Shown one piece after another: positions 22,495 to 31,780 of a stretch of DNA of 64,000 nt. The notes under the pieces were generated by a model. That model made no database searches. It was given only the letters and a program-made list of their open reading frames with translations, and was not told the DNA's origin. Positions within the stretch are counted from its first letter, which is position 1; the number at the start of each line of letters is the position of its first letter. Source of the stretch: Chelonoidis abingdonii (lineage: Eukaryota; Chordata; Testudines; Testudinidae); contig NC_133769.1 in the NCBI RefSeq assembly GCF_003597395.2, positions 177,890,678-177,954,677 of the forward strand. The letters are read 5' to 3'. A program made the translations under genes and the position numbers.

Positions 22495-22971
22495 TCAGAA
22501 GAGCTCCTGGCTGCATGCCTCCTGGGACTCCGGGGTGTCTCCCACCACCTCAGTAGCCTCACTCTCTGTTTCCTCTACACCCTCCCGCTCCTCTCCCAGC
22601 TCTGAACTGTCCATCATGGTCCTCGGATTGGCAGTGGGGTCACACCCAAGTATCGCATCCAGCTCGTTGTAAAAACGGCAGGTAGTGGGGGCAGCACCTG
22701 AGCGGCGGTTTCCCTCACAGGCTTTGGAATAGGCACTCCGCAGCTCCTTTACTTTAACCCTGCACTGCAATGCATCCCGTTCATGGCCCCTTTGCAGCAT
22801 GGACTTTGATATCTGGCCATAGGTATCATAATTTCTACGGCTGGAGCGCAGCTGTGACTGCACAGCTTCCTCACCCCAAACACTGATGAGGTCCTGCAGC
22901 TCGCCATTGCTCCATGCTGGGGCTCGTTTGGGGCATGGAGGCATGGTCAGTGATTGATTGATTGATTGCAC
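22495..22971 (-). CDS. Harbinger Myb/SANT-like DNA-binding protein, first exon
   Basis: The 158-residue open frame contains a Myb/SANT-like (trihelix) domain: KRAPAWSNGELQDLISVWGE (residues ~17-37), then LRSSRRNYDTYGQISKSML, LQCRVKVKELRSAYSKA and CRFYNELDAILG. Such proteins accompany Harbinger transposases and help target DNA. The likely start is the internal methionine before PPCPKR (residue 10) or the upstream one. An acidic serine/glutamate-rich tail follows. Position inside the Harbinger element, opposed to the transposase, supports the call. The frame is intact here, but the downstream part is fragmented. Confidence 0.8.
   Translation of the reverse strand: MQSINQSLTMPPCPKRAPAWSNGELQDLISVWGEEAVQSQLRSSRRNYDTYGQISKSMLQRGHERDALQCRVKVKELRSAYSKACEGNRRSGAAPTTCRFYNELDAILGCDPTANPRTMMDSSELGEEREGVEETESEATEVVGDTPESQEACSQELF
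22952..22968. repeat. (GATT)n microsatellite
   Basis: Four tandem GATT units; in the minus frame they add QSINQS to the N-terminal end of the Myb-like ORF, which argues that the true start is the later methionine. Confidence 0.7.
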
Positions 22972-23941
22972 TCCACACCAGGCTGAGCAAACAGGAAGGG
23001 GATTTTTAAAATTCCCAGGGCATTTAAAGGGCAGGTCACCTGAGCCCAGGGCAGTGGAGTGTGAAACGATGAGCAGAGTGGCTGAAAAGGTATGCTGGGA
23101 TACCTCCTAATACCCTGGAGGCCAATTACAGCGCTTTTGGTGTCCACACCTGATGACCAGCGCTGCATCACCAGAGCTGGAATCGCTACACCCCCAGCAG
23201 ACCAAGTGTACAGCCAGCGCTGCAGCCAAGGAGTTGCAGTGCTGGCTGTGCTTTCCAAGTGTGTACACAGAGTGAGTTGCAGCGCTGTAACCCCTTCACC
23301 AGCGCGGCAACTCTCCAGTGTAGCCAAGCCCTAGAACATGACATTGCTCGCAGCATTGACTTGGAGGAACTTGTTTCTAAATTTGCTAAACTTAAAGCGC
23401 GGAAACACAAATTCTAAATTATAACATGTTACTCTGTGACCGTGTATTGTGTATAATGTATGTGGTTTTTTGGGGGGCGGGGGGGCACGCAAGATGGAAG
23501 TTTCACCTAGGGCTCAAAATATCCTTGCACCGGCCCTGGGTATAAAGACTCTTCAACTGTTGCAGGATGAAGTAGTTATTGAAGTAACAGACAGGAGAAC
23601 TGCACACCTTTGTCTCAGCTCCTGATTATCCCTTAATTTCAGGTGTAAACTTAAAATTGCTTTTATACACTAAGCAGTTTGAGTAACTGTTTACCAGTCA
23701 ATGACTACTCTGTGACCACGTAGGCATTCACTGTTTAGTGCTTCTTCAAAGGTTTTGCATTATATTAGCATGGTGATACATTGAATTTTTCCCCCTACTG
23801 TTACTCACACCTTCTTGTCAACTGTTGGAAAAGGGCCATCCTGATTATCACTACAAAAGTTTTTTTCTCCTGCTGATAATAGCTCACCTTAACTGATTAC
23901 TCTCGTTATAGTTGATATGGCAACACCCATTTTTTCATGGC

Positions 23942-23969
23942 TTGTGTGTGTGTGTGTGTGTGTGTGTGT
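23942..23969. repeat. (TG)n microsatellite
   Basis: Fourteen or so TG units directly before a Penelope-like tail. Confidence 0.9.
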
Positions 23970-23984
23970 ATCTTCCTACTGTAT

Positions 23985-24121
23985 TCTCCACTGCATGCAT
24001 CCGATGAAGTGTGTTTTAGCCCACAAAAGCTTATGCTCAAATAAATTTGTTAGTCTAAGGTGCCACAAGTACTCCTCATTCTTTTTGCTGATACAGACTA
24101 ACACGGCTACCACTCTGAAAC
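23985..24121 (+). mobile_element. Penelope-like element tail (third family)
   Basis: The stretch CATCCGATGAAGTG, AAAAGCTTATGCTC, TTAGTCTAAGGTGCCACA and CAGACTAACACGGCTACC resembles the tail at 13.4 kb in general design (hammerhead-like CNGATGA, stem, then AAAA in place of GAAA; 'GTTAGTCT..GGTGCCACA'). It sits 27 bp from the left border of duplicated segment A. Truncated, non-coding. Confidence 0.55.
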
Positions 24122-25499
24122 AAAAAAAAATTGTAATACCTCTGTTAGTGATCAGTTACATATATGTTCTTAGTCAAGACCTTCCTCTTTTTGTTTAAGA
24201 TTGCCACAGCAACAAAGTTTTTTCAGACTTTAAGGAATCCAATTTAGGTAGCTTAAGAGCTTTCATTATATCTTTAAAAATTACTATAAACTATCAAACT
24301 GATCTATTTTATATAGCCTTTGAATTACTGAGTACCTTATAGGAGAAAAAGGAAAGAAAAGCCTTGTCTGCATAAGAAGTTGCACTGAGATAAATAAATG
24401 TGTTTTTGTAAAAGTGATTTAAACTGGTATAAACCACAGTTAATTTACCAAACTAAGCTAAATTGATACAAGCCTCTCAAATTAAGGGCCCACAGAGGGG
24501 TTTGCACTAATTTAGCTGCTCCCAAGAACCGACCCTTAAACCTGTGAATCTTGTGTATAGATATGGTCTATAATCACGGATATGTATATCAATGCTATCA
24601 TTAATGAATTCCATATTCATCTGTCTTCACCACACTTGTTGATCTGGGGAAATGGATATCACGAGGGCTGGTGATATCTGTATTGTAGGGATGGGCAAGA
24701 GAACACCCAGGCACTGCCTAGGCTGCTATCCAGCTTGCCTAGTATCAGGTGAGGTGTTCAGTGGCCGGAAAGAACCAAGAGCAACACTAATAGTAGCTGA
24801 ATGCCCATGGACTTGCACAGGTGTAATTCATAAAGTTGTGCATAAAAAGCCAAAAATGTCTGAATTCCAGTGATGATGGAACCTGCTGATATCGTGAACA
24901 AAAAGTGCTCTCTCAAGTCATGCTTGTAGCTGTTTCCATTACCTCACACTGATTCAGACATTCTAGGTTTCAGAGTGATGTTTGGGTTTAATTGTGTGGT
25001 GGTCATACTAGGGGAATGGAGGATGCATTGGTTGTCGTGCTGTGCTGGGAAAGTTGTGTGGATTTGTGCTGGTGGAGAAAGAGGGGTGTGTGCTGAAGGG
25101 AGAGGCTGTGGGTGTTTGCAGCTATTGCATGCAATGGTTGTGCTGGAAGATTTATGGGAGTGGCAGTTTGGCCAGGTAACACCATTACCAGTCTCCCTAA
25201 TACAACCAATGAAATTGTTCCATGCAGATTAGCTGTAGACCAAGGATGGTAACCGGTTGAGTTATCTCTGAAAGTACAATGGTCCAGGACTTTTGGCATG
25301 GCATAGACACGTACCTATACATCACACAGGTGTAATTAAAGTTAAAATGGCTGAGAACTGAAATTGGACACTAATATACCATAAAACCCAGTGGATTGTT
25401 CAACCAGGTGATAGTCTAAACAAAGAGCTCTCACCCATATTTGTAGCTGTTTCCACTGCTTCACACTGACTCAGACATTATAGGTTCCAGAGTGACACT

Positions 25500-25625
25500 C
25501 CAGGAATCTTGTTATAAACAGTATTTGTATTACTATAGCACCTGGATGGCCTTGCTACAGACCTGAACTCTATTTCTAGACTCAATACAAACACAAAACC
25601 AAGACAGTCTCTGCCCCAAAGATCT
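25500..25625 (-). mobile_element. L2-like LINE 3' end, antisense
   Basis: On the minus strand this reads aaagatctttggggcagaga, ctgtcttggttttgtg, then the 'taatacaaatac' end, as in L2-like tails (compare 37207-37315). The counterpart in copy B is at 51819-51935, so it predates the duplication. Confidence 0.55.
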
Positions 25626-26275
25626 TTATAATCCACGTACAAGACAAGACCATGCAGCCAACTTGACATGACAGGGAAGGTGCTCTCAGCTGTAAAAGTG
25701 GCCACCAAAGGTTGGTTAGGAGCATTGTGGGATGCCTTTGGAACGACCAAGTACATCACCACAGCTACATAATCCACCCTTGCTGCCTACGCTAACTCTG
25801 CACTGGTCATGGACATCAGCCTTGCTCAGAGAAAATGTAATTCCAGAAGTGGTGTGAACACCTGTGCATTGGAGCTAGCAACGCTGAGGATTGATGTGTG
25901 GTTTTACAAGCTGGACAGGAAATTACAATGGCAATTGTTTTTAGCGTAGGTCCAGGGTCCATGCTCCAACAGGAGTGTACCCAACTCTTCTTCTTATTCC
26001 CCAATGATACAGACAGCACTCTGACAGATATGGCAATATCCTGGACAAACTTTACTGAATTCAATCTTTTAGGAGATCACTGTATCTATCTATTATGGGA
26101 CTGTGATGTCTCTGGTGGGGGGAGGGGTTGGGGAAGACCAAAACAGGAATAATGTAAACCCTGAGAAGTGTTATGCATTTCAAAGGATAATATGTAGGGC
26201 TATACCAAAATTCACAGCCATGAAAAAACGCATCATAGACCATGAAATCTAGTCTCGTGTGCTTTTGCCCTATAC

Positions 26276-26560
26276 CAAGGGTAGGCAACTTACGGCACAT
26301 GTGCCAAAGACAGCACACGAGCTGATTTTCAGTGGCACTCACACTGCCTGGGTCCTGTCCACTGGTCCAGGGGGCTCTGAATTTTAATTTTAAATGAAGC
26401 TTCCCAAACATTTTAAAAGCCAATAATTTAGTTATTATAGAAGTCTTATAGAATGAGACCTTCTAAAAATGTTAAAATGTATTACTGGCACATGAAACCT
26501 TAAATTAGAGTGAATAAATGAAGACTCGGCACACCACTTCTGAAAGGTTGCCAACCCTTG
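26276..26560. mobile_element. Non-autonomous hAT element, private to copy A
   Basis: Ends CAAGGGTAGGCAACTT and (complement) CAAGGGTTGGCAACC are inverted repeats; flanking 8-bp duplications are ccctatac (26268-26275) and ccttatac (26561-26568). Copy B reads ccctatac once, uninterrupted, near 52577, which is the empty site. So this 285-bp element inserted after the duplication. Confidence 0.8.
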
Positions 26561-26576
26561 CCTTATACTATACAGA

Positions 26577-27022
26577 TTTCGATGGGGAGACTAGCGTTTC
26601 TCCATCTGGGAGTCCTGACCCAAAAGGGGTTGCAAGGTTATTTTGGGAGGGGAGGGGGTCACGGTATTGCCACCCTTACTTCTGCACTCCTTCAGAGCTG
26701 GATGTCTGGAGAGTGGTGGCTGTTGGCCAGGTGCCCAGCTCTGAAGGTCATGCCATGCCAGCAGCAGTGCAGAAGTAAAGGTGGCAATACCATACCATGC
26801 CATCCTTAATTCTGTGCTATTGCTGGTGGCAACAATGTCTTCAGAACTGGGCTCCCAGCTGGCCAACAGCCACCCTGCAATCACCCAGCTCTGAAGGCAC
26901 ACCACCAGCAACACAGAAGTAAGGTTAGCAGTACTGTAACCCCTCCACAATAACCTTGAAACACCCCCCACCCCCACCCACACACACTCCCCCAACTCTT
27001 TTTTGTATCAGGACCCCTACAG
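26577..27022. repeat. hAT-like GC-rich repeat with internal subrepeats
   Basis: The edges (tgggagtcctgacccaaaag at left, tatcaggacccctacag at right) are roughly inverted. Inside, a block with 'ccagctctgaaggc', 'gcagaagtaaggtggcaata'-type words and 'cataccatgccatcctta' recurs two to three times. The same element with different subrepeat copy number is in copy B at about 52595-53160, so it predates the duplication. Non-coding. Confidence 0.5.
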
Positions 27023-28284
27023 TTAAAATGCTGTGAAATTTTAGATTTAAATATCTGAAATCATTTATAACTTAAAATCCTATGACCATGAAATTGACCA
27101 AAATGCACCATGAATTTGGTAGGGCCCTAACTATATGAAACAATGTCCCTGACAAGAATGAACTTTTAAAGTTCGGTGCATTTCTAGGGGGAGATGTATG
27201 TAAATATACCCATTCCAGTTATGCAAGAACTCAGCCTTTTGACACTTCACCCTGAGGATGGGATCTTCGTCTGCTCAACACCTGTTACATGAGACAGGAT
27301 GAGAGGCCTAACCTTTATAAAGGAGAGACCCAAATTCACGTGTGTGCTAGTTCTGAGCTAAGTTATAAACTTAACCACAAATACCCACTGAATGGGTTTG
27401 AAAGACTGACTCCTACTGAGCGATTGTCAGCACTCGGTGATTTCTGGTAAGCTTATTAGCATAAATGTAGGTTTTTATAGGTTCTCTCTGTAATGCTTTC
27501 ACCTTATGAATAAATGTGCTTGCTTACAAAAAGCTGTGTCACAGTTTATAACTGTGAGCACTTAAACTGTTTACAGCCTCTGACAAGAAAAGCAATGCAG
27601 GCCTGCTGAGGCAGTCTGACTTGCTGGGGAATTCACAGGGAACTGTAGCAGGGAACTCTGTGGCACCACGGAAATACCCTAGTCAGCAAAAAGAAGTGAG
27701 ATACCTGTCTCCGCCCAAGAGAGGTGACAGCCAGGAAGCCAGAAAACCTGAGAGTGGACGTTCTTAGTGGACCATAGGGGGGAAATACAGGTGTATACAG
27801 GCTGTGCGCTCAGAGCGGTAATAGCCTTAACATACAGACAATCCATAGGTCTTCATTAGACCCCTCCAAAATCCCTGCATGTTTAGTTCCTGTTAGGAGA
27901 GGAGTGACTTCCATCATCTGAAATTTAAACAGCATGGATCCAAGCATCTACTTCACCAACACGAAGACAGACAAAAAGTTAGTTTCCCTGCATGATGTCA
28001 CCAAGCCCACACCCCACCTCATCCCTTCAGCAGCCTGTTGACTATGACGGTCACGTGAGAGAGATGGGATTTGTTTGCAGACTTTAGGACATGGAAAAAT
28101 TAGGATTTGGGAATACTGTGGATTGAATAACAAAGACTGGTATCTTAGTTTTTAAAACGCTGAACTTTGATAACAAATCCTATGAGTGGCCTTTGGAGCT
28201 TTGGAGATGAGAGATAAAAATCAACAGTCTCTCACAGGCCCAGAATTGCACCTAAAGAAAAGAAGAGTTAGTGAGGGGAGGTAC

Positions 28285-28498
28285 CTCTCTGCACGACTCT
28301 AAGTCGGATTTCTCCTGGCTTGACAACTATGTCAGGTGGGTTCTTGACATCGCAGAAGTAAGTGCCGTTATCCCGGAACTGCACATTTGCTATGGTGACA
28401 GATGCATCTTTCTTGTTAAGGTCTCCAGCCCAACTGATTCTGTTCTTAAATGGTGTGTCCTTCCCAGGGTACGCGTTCCCTTGAGAGTAATAGAAGAA
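28285..28498 (-). CDS. MPZL1: MPZL1 exon 3 (second half of Ig V domain)
   Basis: This 214-nt exon encodes 71 residues of the Ig V-type ectodomain plus one base: FFYYSQGNAYPGK, FKNRISWAGDLNKKDASVTI, then DNGTYFCDVKNPPDIVVKPG and ending RLRVVQR. It carries the second Ig cysteine (YFC), the D-x-G-x-Y-x-C motif, an NGT glycosylation site and the NPPDIVVxPG signature of MPZL1. Acceptor CTGCAG is beside 28498, donor GTACCT begins at 28284. The exon starts in phase 0 after exon 2 and ends in phase 1 before exon 4. A second copy lies at 62010-62223; this one keeps the conserved residues better and sits in the proper order. Confidence 0.95.
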
Positions 28499-28744
28499 CT
28501 GCAGCCAGGGACGAGAGCATGTAAGAACATTCACATCAGAATATTGCAAAGCTTACACCTCTCCTTCACTAAGATAGTATCTCCAGATCTGCTGGGCCCT
28601 TTCCAATACCACATTACGAGGTACGAGTAGGAATCCCTCCAGAGGCCTGCAATTGCTAACTTTGCAGATTGTAGCAAGCATGTGTCACTCTACTAATCAC
28701 ACATTCAAGTAGCCAAGCTATGACTTAGCATTCAAGCCCACCGC

Positions 28745-28940
28745 AAAGTTGTTTTTTTTTGGCCATGGAGTCTCAATCTGGGTGTTGCGATGCTAGAGAA
28801 GGGTTCACACATAGGTGTCACAGGTCACAACCACTGTGCCCTTCTTGTATTGAATGAAGAGGGGGATTCCACTTCCCAGGTAGATGGAAAATAACCCTGG
28901 GGTTCCTTACTGAAAAAAGTTGTGAACCACTGCCTAAGAC
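28745..28940. repeat. Degenerate hAT-like repeat
   Basis: Left gagtctcaatctgggtgttg and right agttgtgaaccactgcc resemble decayed hAT ends ('ggttctcaaact..agttgagaaccactg'). It is shared with copy B at about 62775-62945. Confidence 0.35.
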
Positions 28941-29830
28941 AATCCTTACCATAATAACGCGTTCATACATCTCGTAGCACAGTGAGGCCACAATTCTGAT
29001 GTAGCAGCACCTAGATGCTGCTACAATGCAAGATGAGTATTAAATACTTGCATGTTTAGCTATGTGAAGGTTAACATTGTCTATGTGATGGAGGAAGGGG
29101 AAGGGAGCTAAGCCTGAACGGTTTGGGCTGGTGTGTGGTAGTGAAGGGATTTCCTTCCCTACATTTTTTAAAGAGTTAATTTAAGATGGCAGGTTGTTAG
29201 TGTAACATGAAATCTGACTATTCAAATATGGAAGACAGACAACGTTGCTGTCTGAACATCTCTGAATTAGAATACGATTTAAGTACAAATATGTGGAAAG
29301 TAGCCAACTTAAACGATGATACTAAATGCCTAAAAATTAAGAGTTAAGGTTGCCCATGCATTTCCAGAACCTGGAAATTGACTAAATTCTCCAAAAACCA
29401 GGAAATAAGTAGCACACTGCACCTGCAATGCAACCTTAGCTGCAGGGCACAGAACTAACAATAGCCACTGGGAATAGTTCACTATGGTTGGTGCCATTAG
29501 CAGACATGAAGGACTACATAAAAGGTGTCATTACTTGTGCTCTACTCAAGATTTGAATCTGCATTTATCTGCCAGCACTCCAGCTGCATTCACTGTGTTA
29601 GGTGTAGCTGAGCAGGTAGAAGACATCTATCTTCTGAGATCAGGCATACCTCATTTCAGCATTCACTTGTGTAGTTTGTGTCAGCAGAGGTGCACAGGGG
29701 TCTTGCCATGGGGACTGTCAGAACTCTGGCAATATGCATGATTATAGTCCCCAAGGCTTGGCGAGAGGTAAGTGAAGGCACCATCTCTGAAAAAGTCCTC
29801 AGGCCAAAGGGTGGTAGCAAGTCTGGCATA

Positions 29831-31270
29831 ATCTGTGTAGAATCAGCAGAGCCTGTATGCTATGCCTGCTCTAAATTAGAGGTCTACTGTAGGAAAGAGA
29901 AGGTGTTAGACTTAGATGCTATAGAACACATGATCACTGCAGGACTGTTAGGCCTGGTACAGGGCTAGTCTGTGTGTATTCAGGCATCGCTCAAGGAGAG
30001 TTGAGTTGAAACTATATTGCTGGGATGGTATACACCTAACTCTTCATTTCTTGGTTTTCAGAAGTTTAAATTTAGCCATGCTCCACATTCTGGAAGGGCA
30101 GAAGACACCACGGGAAACTAACTGTGTTACTAAAGTTTGGGGAATATTTTTTAAATAAATAATTTTTCAACATTCCCACCTAGCATAGCTTAGCATGCCC
30201 CTTCCACTGCTTCTGGTCCTGGGCAAGATTATCACAAAACGCAGTGGCTGCATGTATGTCATTTCACTGCCCCTGCATCATCTCCAGTTCCGCTTCTTCA
30301 GCAAAGGCCACCTCACCATGAAGTGGCAGGTGTCAGCGGAGCAGGAGCTCGAAAGAAGAGGCAGAAACAGTGGAAGAACTAGCATGGAGTGTGTGGGAGA
30401 AGATAGGAGAACATGTACACAGGGGAATTTGGGGAGGGAGATGAAGTGACCAGCATTCCCCCCTGTACAGCTCTGATCCCTCCTTTCCCTGCACTACTCC
30501 AACGCCCCTCACATTGCCCCCTCCCTCCCACATGGCTCTGACACTGCTCCAACTCTTCCAACATTCACTCCATCACATCCATTGCCAACCACCCCCACAA
30601 ACCTTAGGCTCCAAGTCCCCAAGGCACTCCTACATATGCTACTTCAAATGCAAACACCCCCTCAAGCTGCTTTACTCGCATCCTTGCACTCCACACCCCT
30701 GGTAAGCTCGCAGAGATGTGGGAGGGAGGAGATGGTGAGGCTGTGAAGAGTGCACGTACCAGATGGAGGCAGGAAAGTGGTGATGCAGTCCCTACCCACA
30801 CGCACTGCACATGCTCATTCCCTGTTCCCCATCCCAGAACATGTCTATCCCTTATTTGTTGAGGGATGATAGAAAGTCTCTTTAGGAAACCCAGTTCTTC
30901 AAAGCTCTAGTCAAACTGGGTTTTCATGTAAAGAATTCAGGCACAAAACATCAATAAGGTCTGCTGTCCAGGATATGCTGGCCCAGTGCACAGCTCCAAG
31001 GGGCAAAGAGGTGACACAGGGGCAGGGTCCTCACTTTGTACCCTTCCAAACCCAATGCACTCCTCCAGCGCTTCCTCCCTGCTCTGACTTTCCTTGTTAT
31101 CTAACTGTGCACCTTTTTGAGGCACACTCAAAAAAAGTTTAGAGTGTATGCATACGCTACAAGCACAAGCACTACAGCAGCACACTACAGCGAGGCCACT
31201 ACAGCACAGGCACTTGCTAAAATGACTGAAGGGGCTTTTCCTGTCACTGTAGTAAATCCACCCCCTCAAT
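29831..31270 (-). other. MPZL1: MPZL1 intron 2, unique-looking part
   Basis: Sequence beyond the duplication border and before the exon 2 repeat. Pyrimidine-rich stretches occur at 30460-30700, but I recognise no gene or named repeat. Short ORFs at 29484-29968 and 30195-30705 have no domain. Confidence 0.65.
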
Positions 31271-31530
31271 AAGCAGTACAGTAACTCCTCACTTAAAGTC
31301 ATCCCATTTAACATTGTTTTGTTGTTACGTTGCTGCTCAATTAGGGAACATACTCGTTTAAAGCTGCGCAATGCTCCCTTATAACAACATTGTTTGGCAG
31401 CCACCTGGTTTGTCCACTGCTTGGAGAAAGAACAACCTGTTGGAGCTAGTGGTGGGGGCTTCGAACCAAGGTGGACCGGCAGCCCCCTATCAGCTCCCCG
31501 TTCCCCTAAGTTCCCTGTGCGGCAGCCACC
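31270..31530 (-). repeat. Interspersed repeat next to exon 2 donor
   Basis: The motifs cagtaactcctcacttaaag, ttgttgttacgttgctg and gcgcaatgctcccttataac belong to a repeat that I remember as frequent in turtle genomes (ending 'tgaggagttactgta' on the other strand). The superfamily is unknown to me. Its upper border is unclear and may approach the exon 2 donor at 31619. Confidence 0.45.
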
Positions 31531-31619
31531 CAGCAGAGTTCTTTCTTCAACATACCTAAGATTTCCCCCTCCCAGGCCTGCCTCAAACAGCAGGATCAAC
31601 CCAAACAAAGGGCTCTTAC

Positions 31620-31780
31620 TGATATAGGGGTTGTTGCTCCCTCTGGTTGGAAGCTCCAAGAGATGGACGCTGCGCTGCTGATCACATCTCGGGATGAAAA
31701 TGTGCATGGAAGTCTTGCTTCTGTCCCATTCTCCACATAGAGCTCCTCTGGCGTCTTCACATCAAGTGCTGATACTCTGA
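31620..31780 (-). CDS. MPZL1: MPZL1 exon 2 (first half of Ig V domain)
   Basis: The 161-nt exon encodes 53 residues after two leading bases: RVSALDVKTPEELYVENGTE, then ARLPCTF (first Ig cysteine), then ASISWSFQPEGATTPIS with the conserved Trp. Human MPZL1 has the same order (VSALEVYTPKEI..NGT..L.C.F..WSFQPEGA). NGT is a likely N-glycosylation site, a known feature of the family. Acceptor CAAACAG is beside 31780 and donor GTAAGA starts at 31619. The exon starts in phase 1, so exon 1 must end one base into a codon; a slightly different acceptor (4 bases downstream) cannot be excluded. Confidence 0.94.

Larger units (their letters stand above)
19498..23331. mobile_element. PIF/Harbinger DNA transposon, nearly full length
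   Basis: The 3834-bp element has inverted ends GGGTATGGCTACACTTGG and (complement of) GGGCTTGGCTACACTGG, and is flanked by a 3-bp TAG duplication (19495-19497, 23332-23334), the size expected for Harbinger. It contains the two usual genes facing each other: a DDE transposase relic (plus) and a Myb/SANT-like protein (minus). Subterminal regions are rich in AGCGCTG words. A non-autonomous relative with the same ends is at 37670-37963. Confidence 0.85.
18484..23538 (+). mobile_element. hAT transposon relic, split by a Harbinger insertion
   Basis: The ends CTGGGCCGGTGCAA and TTGCACCGGCCCTG are inverted repeats, flanked by near-identical 8-bp duplications (gggataaa at 18476-18483, ggtataaa at 23539-23546). 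Removing the inserted element at 19498-23331 leaves about 1.2 kb. The remaining coding trace is the C-terminal dimerisation region of a hAT transposase: CERSFPKFKLIKH before the insertion (about 19400-19440) and EHDIARSIDLEELVSKFAKL after it (23335-23415), ending in a lysine/arginine-rich stop. The 5' part is GC-rich and non-coding, so this is an internally deleted copy. Confidence 0.75.
24149..29830. repeat. Segmental duplication, copy A (contains MPZL1 exon 3)
   Basis: From gtgatcagttaca (24149) to gggtggtagcaagtct (about 29826) the sequence aligns collinearly and in the same orientation with 49121-63850. Matching landmarks: gaatccaatttaggtagc at 24237/49207, atgcccatggacttgcac at 24802/49755, aggtgctctcagctgtaaaa at 25678/51978, caacacctgttacatga at 27278/53404, the exon at 28285/62010, and ccaaagggtggtagc at 29805/63825. 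Differences are frequent by eye, so it is not a recent copy or an assembly artefact. Copy A has one private hAT insertion (26276-26560) and lacks about 580 bp present in B. Confidence 0.9.

Noticed and set aside
28271..28630. 119-codon plus-strand ORF over exon 3 (and its twin at 61996-62298)
   Set aside because: Antisense shadow of the conserved minus-strand exon; the twin exists because the exon was duplicated.
30937..31707. 256-codon ORF on the minus strand overlapping exon 2
   Set aside because: It is in a different frame from the MPZL1 exon, runs through the splice donor and a repeat, and has no domain. The conserved Ig frame explains the exon.
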